DNA of 64,000 nucleotides from Pseudomonas azerbaijanoccidentalis. GTDB taxonomy: Bacteria > Pseudomonadota > Gammaproteobacteria > Pseudomonadales > Pseudomonadaceae. The translations under genes were made by a program, and so were the position numbers. Numbering within the stretch: the stretch's first letter is position 1; every line of letters starts with the position of its first letter. The stretch lies in contig NZ_JAHSTU010000002.1 in the NCBI RefSeq assembly GCF_019145495.1, positions 310,001-374,000 of the forward strand. The letters are read 5' to 3'. This document shows positions 54,242 to 61,546 of the stretch, in pieces. Under the pieces are notes generated by a model, which was not told the origin of the DNA, ran no database searches, and saw only the letters and a list, made by a program, of their open reading frames with translations.

Positions 54242-54645
54242 ACTTGCCTGCCGATGCCGTCACCGCGCTCGAAACCTTCGAAGCTGCCGCTGGCTGGGAA
54301 CAACGCGCGCGCTTGCTGATGCAATGGGGCGAACGCCTGCCCGCATTGAGCGATGCGCAAATGAGCGAGGCCAACCGCGTGCATGGCTGCGAAAGTCAGG
54401 TGTGGCTGGTGGGCGAATTGCGCGATGGCCATTGGCAATTCAGTGCCAACAGCGATGCACGGTTGATTCGTGGATTGGTGGCGTTGTTGCTGGCACGGGT
54501 TAACGGATTGTCGGCTGTTGAGCTACAGCAGGTGGATTTAGCGGACTGGTTCAATCAGTTGGGATTGGGCCGGCAGTTGTCGCAATCGCGCAGTAATGGC
54601 CTCAATGCAGTGCTCCAGCGGATGCGGAGCCTAAGCGACGCGTAG
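54238..54645 (+). CDS. csdE: SufE/CsdE-family sulfur acceptor protein
   Basis: 135 residues. It accepts persulfide sulfur from the partner desulfurase on Cys51 (ANRVHGCESQVWLVGEL). Its start overlaps csdA as ATGA, so the two are translationally coupled. The stop codon TAG is the first three bases of a REP arm (TAGGAGCTGCCG), so the C-terminus was set or trimmed by the repeat. Confidence 0.94.
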   Translation: MNLPADAVTALETFEAAAGWEQRARLLMQWGERLPALSDAQMSEANRVHGCESQVWLVGELRDGHWQFSANSDARLIRGLVALLLARVNGLSAVELQQVDLADWFNQLGLGRQLSQSRSNGLNAVLQRMRSLSDA

Positions 54646-54731
54646 GAGCTGCCGAAGGCAGCGATCTTTTGATCTTTAGCGTTCAACACTGGCACCGAAT
54701 CAAAAGATCGCAGCCTTCGGCAGTTCCTACG
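54642..54731. repeat. REP doublet (GTAGGAGCTGCCGCAGG family) providing two stop codons
   Basis: Arms GTAGGAGCTGCCGAAGGCAG and CTTCGGCAGTTCCTAC face each other around about 45 bases. The left arm contains the TAG stop of the SufE-like gene and the right arm, read on the minus strand, the TAG stop of tcdA. Confidence 0.9.
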
Positions 54732-55533
54732 GTTTAACCCGTTCTGCCGGCCGCCGCACACCCGCCACAATCTTATCCACAGCCTTGGTCGCCGCGACCA
54801 TGCCGAACGTCGCCGTCACCATCATCACCGCGCCAAACCCACCGGCGCAGTCGAGCTTCACGCCATCACCGACAAAACTTTTCTGCAGGCAAATGCTGCC
54901 GTCCGGTTTTGGGTAGCGCAGTTGCTCGGTGGAAAACACGCAAGGCACGCTGTAATGACGGGTCACCGTGCGTGAAAAACCGTAGTCGCGACGCAACGTG
55001 GAGCGCACTTTCGAGGCCAAGGGATCGTTGAACGTGCGGTTCAGGTCGCAGACCTGGATCAGTGTCGGGTCGATCTGCCCGCCCGCGCCGCCCGTGGTGA
55101 TGATCTGGATCTTGCGGCGCTTGCACCAGGCGATCAGCGCGGCTTTCGCATTCACGCTGTCGATGCAGTCGATCACGCAGTCGATGTTCGGCGTGATGTA
55201 TTCGGCCATAGTGTCGCGGGTGACGAAGTCCGGCACTGCATGCACGTTGCAGTCCGGATTGATGCCGCGCAGGCGCTCGGCCATCACTTCGACCTTGGGT
55301 TTGCCGACGGTGCTGTCCAGTGCGTGCAACTGGCGGTTGGCGTTGCTGACACAAACGTCGTCGAGGTCGAACAACGAAATCTCGCCTACACCGCACCGGG
55401 CCATGGCTTCCGCCGCCCAGGAACCCACGCCACCGACGCCAACGATCGCCACGTGGGCAGCCTTCAAGCGCTCAAGGCCTTCGATGCCATACAAACGGGC
55501 GATGCCTGCAAACCGCGGATCTTCTGTACTCAT
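54727..55533 (-). CDS. tcdA: tRNA threonylcarbamoyladenosine dehydratase TcdA
   Basis: 268 residues from the ATG at 55533, which has AGGG eight bases upstream; another ATG two codons earlier is too close to that site. An E1-like ATP-dependent enzyme that cyclises t6A37 of tRNA to ct6A. The adenylation fold is clear: AIVGVGGVGSWAAEAMARCG, FDLDDVCVSNANRQ and VIDCIDSVNAKAALI. In E. coli its activity depends on the CsdA-CsdE pair, whose genes converge on it here. Confidence 0.95.
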   Translation of the reverse strand: MSTEDPRFAGIARLYGIEGLERLKAAHVAIVGVGGVGSWAAEAMARCGVGEISLFDLDDVCVSNANRQLHALDSTVGKPKVEVMAERLRGINPDCNVHAVPDFVTRDTMAEYITPNIDCVIDCIDSVNAKAALIAWCKRRKIQIITTGGAGGQIDPTLIQVCDLNRTFNDPLASKVRSTLRRDYGFSRTVTRHYSVPCVFSTEQLRYPKPDGSICLQKSFVGDGVKLDCAGGFGAVMMVTATFGMVAATKAVDKIVAGVRRPAERVKP

Positions 55534-55803
55534 GACCATTACCCTAAAAACCGGCGCGCATTATAGGGCCGTCGGCGGCCAAGAGCATCATTGCGCTATG
55601 AACGGGCATCTTCCACGAAAACGACATCGAACGAAGATTTGCCTGACGCGCTCTAACGAAAGAACTTAAACCGACTTGGGTTGCCCAACGTCCGGCATTT
55701 CCCTGTGCGCTGTACGTTCAGAGAACCGCCAGTGTAGGATGCGCGCCCCTTGGCGATCGCCAATGTTCTTACTGTTCCACAGCCTTTGGAACCCGAAATA
55801 ACT

Positions 55804-58392
55804 ATGTCATCGCGTAAATTTGGACTCAACCTGGTGGTGGTGCTCGCCATCGCTGCCTTGTTTACCGGCTTCTGGGCGCTGATCAATCGCCCGGTCACGG
55901 CTCCCAACTGGCCTGAGCAGATCTCCGGATTCTCGTATTCGCCGTTCCAGCAGGGCCAGTTCCCACAAAAAGAACAGTACCCGACCGACGATCAGATGCG
56001 TCGCGACCTTGAGATCATGAGCAAGTTGACGGACAACATCCGTACTTACTCGGTCGACGGCACATTGGAGAACATCCCCAAGCTGGCGGAAGAGTTCGGC
56101 CTGCGGGTAACGCTGGGGATCTGGATCAGCCCTGACCAGGAACGGAACGAGCGGGAAATCACCCGCGCCATCGAAATCGCCAACTCCTCGCGCAGTGTGG
56201 TTCGCGTGGTGGTCGGTAACGAGGCGATCTTCCGTAAGGAAATCACTGCCCAGGAACTGAGCGTCTTGCTGGACCGCGTTCGTGCCGCCGTGAAAGTGCC
56301 GGTGACCACCTCCGAACAATGGCACGTCTGGGAAGAACACCCGGAACTGGCCAAGCACGTCGACCTGATCGCCGCGCACGTTCTGCCCTACTGGGAATTC
56401 ATTCCGGTGGACAAGGCCGGTCAGTTCGTCCTCGACCGTGCCCGAGACCTGAAAAAGATGTTCCCGAAAAAACCGCTGCTGCTGTCCGAGGTGGGCTGGC
56501 CAAGCAACGGTCGCATGCGCGGTGGTGCCGATGCATCGCCGGCCGATCAGGCGATTTACTTGCGCACTCTGGTCAACAAGCTCAACCGCCAAGGCTTCAA
56601 CTACTTCGTGATCGAAGCGTTTGACCAGCCATGGAAAGCCAGCGACGAAGGTTCGGTGGGCGCCTATTGGGGCGTGTTCAACGCCGCGCGTCAGCAGAAA
56701 TTCAACTTCGAAGGCCCGGTCGTGGCGATTCCGCAATGGCGCGTGCTGGCCATCGGTTCGGTGGTATTGGCGCTGCTGTCGCTGACCCTGCTGATGATCG
56801 ACGGCTCGGCCCTGCGTCAGCGCGGCCGCACCTTCCTGACCTTCATCGCGTTCCTGTGCGGTTCGGTGCTGGTGTGGATCGGCTACGACTACAGCCAGCA
56901 ATACAGCACCTGGTTCAGTCTGACGGTCGGATTCTTGCTCGCCCTCGGTGCGCTCGGGGTGTTCATCGTGTTGCTCACCGAAGCCCATGAACTGGCCGAA
57001 GCCGTGTGGGTGCACAAACGCCGTCGTGAATTCTTGCCGGTGGTGGGCGATTCCACGTACCGCCCGAAAGTCTCGATCCACGTGCCCTGCTACAACGAGC
57101 CGCCGGAGATGGTCAAACAGACCCTCAACGCCCTGGCCAACCTCGACTATCCGGACTTCGAAGTCCTGATCATCGACAACAACACCAAAGACCCGGCGGT
57201 CTGGGAACCGGTGCGCGACTACTGCAAAACCCTTGGCCCGCGCTTCAAGTTTTTCCATGTCGCGCCATTGGCAGGCTTCAAGGGCGGCGCGCTGAACTAC
57301 CTTATTCCGCACACCGCCAAGGACGCCGAAGTGATTGCCGTGATCGACTCCGATTACTGTGTTCACCCGAACTGGCTCAAACACATGGTGCCGCACTTCG
57401 CCGACCCGAAAATCGCCGTGGTGCAATCGCCGCAGGATTATCGCGACCAGAACGAAAGCACTTTCAAGAAGCTCTGCTACGCAGAGTACAAAGGCTTCTT
57501 CCACATCGGCATGGTCACCCGCAACGACCGTGACGCGATCATCCAGCACGGCACCATGACCATGACCCGTCGCTCGGTGCTTGAAGAACTGGGCTGGGCC
57601 GACTGGTGCATTTGTGAAGACGCCGAACTGGGTCTGCGCGTGTTCGAAAAAGGTTTGTCGGCTGCGTATTACCACGACAGCTATGGCAAGGGTCTGATGC
57701 CCGATACCTTCATCGACTTCAAGAAGCAGCGTTTCCGCTGGGCCTACGGTGCGATTCAGATCATCAAGCGTCACACCGCCAGCCTGCTGCGTGGCAAGGA
57801 CACCGAACTGACTCGTGGCCAGCGTTATCACTTCCTCGCGGGCTGGTTGCCGTGGGTGGCCGATGGCATGAACATCTTCTTCACCGTCGGCGCGCTACTG
57901 TGGTCGGCAGCGATGATCATCGTGCCGCAACGGGTCGATCCGCCACTGCTGATTTTTGCGATCCCGCCGTTGGCGCTGTTCGTGTTCAAGGTCGGCAAGA
58001 TCATCTTCCTCTACCGTCGCGCCGTCGGCGTGAACCTGAAGGATGCGTTCTGCGCGGCGCTGGCCGGGTTGGCGTTGTCGCACACCATCGCCAAAGCGGT
58101 GCTGTACGGTTTCTTCACCAGCAGCATTCCGTTCTTCCGCACGCCGAAGAATGCCGATAACCACGGCTTCTGGGTGGCAATTTCGGAAGCCCGGGAAGAG
58201 ATGTTCATCATGCTGTTGCTGTGGGGCGCGGCGCTGGGGATCTTCCTGGTGCAGGGCCTGCCGAGCAACGACATGCGTTTCTGGGTGACCATGCTGCTGG
58301 TGCAATCGCTGCCGTACGTCGCAGCGCTGATCATGGCGTTCCTGTCGTCGCTGCCAAAACCTGCGGCCAAACCTGAGCCTGCAACAGCATAA
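55804..58392 (+). CDS. ndvB: Membrane glucan synthase NdvB: GH17-like domain fused to GT2 glycosyltransferase
   Basis: 862 residues. One N-terminal membrane helix (8-27) is followed by a periplasmic GH17-like domain (about 40-300) with both catalytic glutamates, Glu140 in VVGNEAIF and Glu229 in LLLSEVGWPS. Several membrane helices (about 312-410) precede a cytosolic GT2 domain (about 425-660) with VIDSDYC, CEDAELGLR and the QxxRW motif in KQRFRWAYG, then C-terminal helices. It matches P. aeruginosa NdvB, needed for cyclic beta-1,3-glucans and biofilm antibiotic tolerance; dapE and rlmA follow there too. It is divergent from tcdA; the 270-base gap holds no gene I can support. Confidence 0.92.
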   Translation: MSSRKFGLNLVVVLAIAALFTGFWALINRPVTAPNWPEQISGFSYSPFQQGQFPQKEQYPTDDQMRRDLEIMSKLTDNIRTYSVDGTLENIPKLAEEFGLRVTLGIWISPDQERNEREITRAIEIANSSRSVVRVVVGNEAIFRKEITAQELSVLLDRVRAAVKVPVTTSEQWHVWEEHPELAKHVDLIAAHVLPYWEFIPVDKAGQFVLDRARDLKKMFPKKPLLLSEVGWPSNGRMRGGADASPADQAIYLRTLVNKLNRQGFNYFVIEAFDQPWKASDEGSVGAYWGVFNAARQQKFNFEGPVVAIPQWRVLAIGSVVLALLSLTLLMIDGSALRQRGRTFLTFIAFLCGSVLVWIGYDYSQQYSTWFSLTVGFLLALGALGVFIVLLTEAHELAEAVWVHKRRREFLPVVGDSTYRPKVSIHVPCYNEPPEMVKQTLNALANLDYPDFEVLIIDNNTKDPAVWEPVRDYCKTLGPRFKFFHVAPLAGFKGGALNYLIPHTAKDAEVIAVIDSDYCVHPNWLKHMVPHFADPKIAVVQSPQDYRDQNESTFKKLCYAEYKGFFHIGMVTRNDRDAIIQHGTMTMTRRSVLEELGWADWCICEDAELGLRVFEKGLSAAYYHDSYGKGLMPDTFIDFKKQRFRWAYGAIQIIKRHTASLLRGKDTELTRGQRYHFLAGWLPWVADGMNIFFTVGALLWSAAMIIVPQRVDPPLLIFAIPPLALFVFKVGKIIFLYRRAVGVNLKDAFCAALAGLALSHTIAKAVLYGFFTSSIPFFRTPKNADNHGFWVAISEAREEMFIMLLLWGAALGIFLVQGLPSNDMRFWVTMLLVQSLPYVAALIMAFLSSLPKPAAKPEPATA

Positions 58393-58410
58393 TCGGTAAC
58401 GGTTAACGTC

Positions 58411-58436
58411 AAACGGCGGCCTTCGGGCCGCCGTTT
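58411..58436 (+). terminator. Rho-independent terminator of ndvB
   Basis: The 11-base stem AAACGGCGGCC/GGCCGCCGTTT closes on a TTCG tetraloop and is followed by TGCTTTA. It starts 18 bases after the ndvB stop. Confidence 0.92.
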
Positions 58437-58476
58437 TGCTTTAGAATGACCGCCTTTTTCAATGCCAACAAACTCG

Positions 58477-58566
58477 GTAGGAGCTGCCGCAGGCTGCGAT
58501 CTTTTGATCTTGCTGTAGATTTCATGAAACAAAATCAAAAGATCGCAGCCTGCGGCAGCTCCTACA
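58477..58566. repeat. REP doublet (GTAGGAGCTGCCGCAGG family, well conserved)
   Basis: Nearly perfect inverted arms GTAGGAGCTGCCGCAGGCTG and CAGCCTGCGGCAGCTCCTAC, both extended by CGATCTTTTGAT, lie between the ndvB terminator and the dapE start. This is the best-preserved copy in the window. Confidence 0.92.
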
Positions 58567-58595
58567 GGTTTACCGTGCGCACCCGGAGTTATTAC

Positions 58596-59747
58596 ATGAC
58601 GGCCCACGCCGACCTTTCGCCGACCCTTCAACTCGCCATCGACCTGATCCGCCGTCCGTCCGTGACGCCGGTCGACGCCGATTGCCAGAAGCAGATGATG
58701 CAACGCCTGGGCGATGCCGGTTTTGCACTGGAGCCAATGCGCATCGAGGATGTGGATAACTTCTGGGCCACCCACGGCAAACACGACGGCCCGGTGCTGT
58801 GCTTCGCCGGTCACACCGACGTGGTGCCGACCGGTCCGGTAACCGCTTGGCAGATCGACCCGTTCAACGCGGTGATCGACGAACACGGCATGCTCTGTGG
58901 CCGTGGCGCAGCGGACATGAAAGGCAGCCTCGCCTCGATGACCGTGGCCGCCGAGCGCTTTGTCGCCGACTACCCGGATCACAAGGGCAAAATCGCGTTC
59001 CTGATCACCAGCGACGAAGAAGGCCCGGCACACCACGGCACCAAGGCTGTGGTTGAGCGTCTGGCCGCGCGCAACGAGCGACTGGACTGGTGCATCGTCG
59101 GCGAACCATCGAGCACCACGCTGGTGGGCGACGTGGTCAAGAACGGCCGTCGCGGCTCCCTCGGCGCCAAACTGACCGTGCGCGGCGTGCAAGGTCACGT
59201 GGCCTACCCGCACCTGGCGAAGAACCCGATCCACCTCGCCGCCCCGGCCCTGGCCGAACTGGCCGCCGAGCACTGGGACCACGGCAACGATTTCTTCCCG
59301 CCGACCAGCTTCCAGATCTCCAACGTCAACTCCGGCACCGGTGCAACTAACGTCATCCCGGGCGATCTGGTGGCGGTGTTCAACTTCCGCTTCTCCACCG
59401 AATCCACCGTTGAAGGCCTGCAAAAGCGCGTTGCCGACATCCTCGACAAGCATGGCCTGGACTGGCACGTCGACTGGGCATTGTCCGGCCTGCCGTTCCT
59501 CACCGAGCCGGGCGCACTGCTCGACGCGGTGTCGTCGAGCATCAAGGACATCACCGGTCGCGAAACCAAAGCGTCCACCAGCGGTGGCACCTCCGATGGC
59601 CGCTTCATCGCGACCATGGGCACGCAAGTGGTTGAGCTGGGGCCGGTCAACGCGACCATCCACCAGGTCAACGAGCGTGTACTGGCAGCCGACCTCGACG
59701 TGCTGACCGAAATTTACTACCAGACCATGATCAAGTTGCTCGCCTGA
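58596..59747 (+). CDS. dapE: Succinyl-diaminopimelate desuccinylase
   Basis: 383 residues from the ATG at 58596, with GGAG eight bases upstream; the upstream open frame is REP sequence. A dinuclear zinc hydrolase that releases LL-diaminopimelate. Metal ligands are in [11 protein letters not shown] (His, Asp), [10 protein letters not shown] (Asp) and [12 protein letters not shown] (Glu-Glu), with the C-terminal His in [12 protein letters not shown]. It completes the DapD-DapC-DapE succinylase branch in this window. It overlaps rlmA (TGATG). Confidence 0.97.
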   Translation: MTAHADLSPTLQLAIDLIRRPSVTPVDADCQKQMMQRLGDAGFALEPMRIEDVDNFWATHGKHDGPVLCFAGHTDVVPTGPVTAWQIDPFNAVIDEHGMLCGRGAADMKGSLASMTVAAERFVADYPDHKGKIAFLITSDEEGPAHHGTKAVVERLAARNERLDWCIVGEPSSTTLVGDVVKNGRRGSLGAKLTVRGVQGHVAYPHLAKNPIHLAAPALAELAAEHWDHGNDFFPPTSFQISNVNSGTGATNVIPGDLVAVFNFRFSTESTVEGLQKRVADILDKHGLDWHVDWALSGLPFLTEPGALLDAVSSSIKDITGRETKASTSGGTSDGRFIATMGTQVVELGPVNATIHQVNERVLAADLDVLTEIYYQTMIKLLA

Positions 59748-60556
59748 TGCTTGCCTGCCCGATCTGCAGCGAACCGCTGAGCGCGGTGGACAACGGCGTG
59801 GGCTGCCCCGCCGGGCACCGTTTCGACCGTGCGCGCCAGGGTTACCTGAACCTGTTGCCGGTGCAGCACAAGAACAGCCGCGACCCTGGGGATAACCAGG
59901 CAATGGTCGAAGCCCGCCGTGACTTCTTGAATGCCGGCCACTATGCGCCGGTGGCAAAGCGCCTGGCGGAATTGGCCGCGCGTTATGCGCCGCAACGCTG
60001 GCTCGACATCGGTTGTGGCGAGGGTTACTACACCGCGCAGATCGCAGATGCCTTGCCGGAAGCCGATGGCTACGCCCTGGACATTTCCCGGGAAGCGGTC
60101 AAACGCGCCTGCAAACGCAATCCGCAACTGACCTGGTTGATCGCCAGCATGGCCCGCGTGCCGCTGGCTTCCGGCAGTTGCCAGTTCCTGGCGAGCGTTT
60201 TCAGCCCGCTGGACTGGGACGAGGCCAAGCGCCTGCTCAGCGTCGGCGGCGGCTTGATGAAAGTCGGTCCGACCAGTGGCCACTTGATGGAACTGCGCGA
60301 GCGGCTGTATGACGAAGTTCGCGAGTACATTGACGACAAGCATCTGGACCTGGTTCCGGAAGGCATGACGCTGGCGCACAGCGAGACGCTGACGTTCAAA
60401 CTGACACTGGACAAACCGCAAGACCGCGCCAACCTGCTGGCCATGACGCCCCACGGCTGGCGTGCCAGTGCCGAGCGTCGTGCAGCGGTGATCGAGCAGG
60501 CCGAGCCGTTCGAGACCACCGTGTCGATGCGCTACGATTATTTCGTTCTTCAATAA
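59747..60556 (+). CDS. rlmA: 23S rRNA (guanine-N1)-methyltransferase RlmA
   Basis: 269 residues. It methylates G745 of 23S rRNA. The N-terminal zinc site is CPIC...CPAGH (Cys4, Cys7, Cys20, His24), followed by DRARQGYLNLLP and the SAM-binding motif WLDIGCGEGYYTAQI. The ATG shares a base with the dapE stop, so translation is probably coupled. Confidence 0.94.
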   Translation: MLACPICSEPLSAVDNGVGCPAGHRFDRARQGYLNLLPVQHKNSRDPGDNQAMVEARRDFLNAGHYAPVAKRLAELAARYAPQRWLDIGCGEGYYTAQIADALPEADGYALDISREAVKRACKRNPQLTWLIASMARVPLASGSCQFLASVFSPLDWDEAKRLLSVGGGLMKVGPTSGHLMELRERLYDEVREYIDDKHLDLVPEGMTLAHSETLTFKLTLDKPQDRANLLAMTPHGWRASAERRAAVIEQAEPFETTVSMRYDYFVLQ

Positions 60557-60631
60557 CTTTTGGTTCCGGGCGAATGCCCGGTGCCGGCTAAATCCGCGAA
60601 TGGATTTTTCAGACACGCAGTGAGGACATCC

Positions 60632-61009
60632 ATGCGCCAACCCGATATCGAGATTTACCTGAAGGACGCCGACGTCGACCACAAAGCCATTTCCGCATGG
60701 CTTGGTGCGGCATTGGGTCCGTGCACCGACTGGGTCCAGAAAGGCCAGACCTACAAGTGCAAGGCGGGCAACGTTCCGGTGACCTGGTTACCGAAAGCCG
60801 TAGGAAAGTGGAACAGCCTGTACCTGGAAAGCGACCAGACCCCGTGGGACGACGACATCGCCTGCGCCCGCGCCGCGTTTGCCGCGCTGAACGTTGAAGT
60901 GCGTTGTGCGCCGGGTACCTGGGTCGAGGAAGAAGGCGAAGAGACGGCGGATCGCTGGATTCGTATCAGCGCCGATGGTGAAGAAGAAATCACCTGGAAA
61001 ACCGCATAA
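60632..61009 (+). CDS. Small acidic protein of unknown function
   Basis: 125 residues from the ATG at 60632, with GTGAGG upstream; 75 bases after rlmA on the same strand. I do not recognise a named domain. It has no signal peptide or membrane helix. The N-terminal half is mixed (EIYLKDADVDHKAISAWLGA), there are three cysteines and six tryptophans, and the C-terminal half is acidic (VEEEGEETADRWI, ADGEEEITW). A homologue appears to sit beside dapE-rlmA and a cold-shock gene in P. aeruginosa as well, from memory of that gene order. Codon use looks native. Confidence 0.8.
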   Translation: MRQPDIEIYLKDADVDHKAISAWLGAALGPCTDWVQKGQTYKCKAGNVPVTWLPKAVGKWNSLYLESDQTPWDDDIACARAAFAALNVEVRCAPGTWVEEEGEETADRWIRISADGEEEITWKTA

Positions 61010-61011
61010 AA

Positions 61012-61096
61012 GCAAAAAGATCGCAGCCTGCGGCGGCTCCTACAAGGTTATGTGTACACCTGTAGGAGCTGCCGCAGGCTGCGATCTTTTGATCTT
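61012..61096. repeat. REP doublet (GTAGGAGCTGCCGCAGG family)
   Basis: Arms GATCGCAGCCTGCGGCGGCT and AGCTGCCGCAGGCTGCGATC are inverted around TACAAGGTTATGTGTACACC. It lies between the converging unknown gene and the cold-shock gene. The left arm has one G-for-A change (GGCGGCTCC). Confidence 0.9.
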
Positions 61097-61101
61097 GAAG
61101 G

Positions 61102-61311
61102 TTACAGACCTACAACATCCTCAGCCTGCAACCCCTTCTGCCCTTCCACCACCGCGTACTCAACCTGCTGACCCTCGGTCAGCGAACGGTGGCCCTCACC
61201 GCGTATCGCGCGGTAATGCACAAACACATCCACCCCGTCTTCGCGCTGAATGAAGCCGTAGCCCTTGGCGTCGTTGAACCACTTCACATTGCCGGTTTCA
61301 CGTGTTGCCAT
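61102..61311 (-). CDS. Cold-shock domain protein (CspA family)
   Basis: 69 residues from the ATG at 61311, with GGGAG nine bases upstream. A single OB-fold RNA chaperone: RNP1 is KGYGFIQRE and RNP2 [10 protein letters not shown]. The RNP1 Phe is present, and RNP2 keeps VFVHY. The upstream open-frame extension is not family sequence. The leader of at least 70 bases on the minus strand could be temperature-responsive, which the sequence alone does not show. Confidence 0.95.
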   Translation of the reverse strand: MATRETGNVKWFNDAKGYGFIQREDGVDVFVHYRAIRGEGHRSLTEGQQVEYAVVEGQKGLQAEDVVGL

Positions 61312-61505
61312 TTGTTCATACTCCCTTTTTATTATTGATCGGGCTTTTCGCAGGAAAGCCTCGGGAACGTCAGCCTGCACATACCGGCCCCATGAGGGCG
61401 ACGGCCACAGAGCGCCGAGTATATGTCAGGCGTTAAAACTCTCAACAGAGTTTACTTGCGGGCTTTTTTGCCGATTTTCGGCGAATCCGGCACACTATCG
61501 GCGCC

Positions 61506-61521
61506 CCAAGCAATTGCTTGG
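61506..61521. promoter_or_regulatory. Perfect 16-base palindrome upstream of plsB
   Basis: CCAAGCAATTGCTTGG is a perfect palindrome 26 bases before the plsB ATG, just after a -10-like CACTAT at 61492. Its position around the likely transcription start would suit an operator or a leader hairpin. I do not recognise it as the PsrA or DesT site. Confidence 0.4.
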
Positions 61522-61546
61522 TTTTACTCACTCACGCAGAAGCCGT

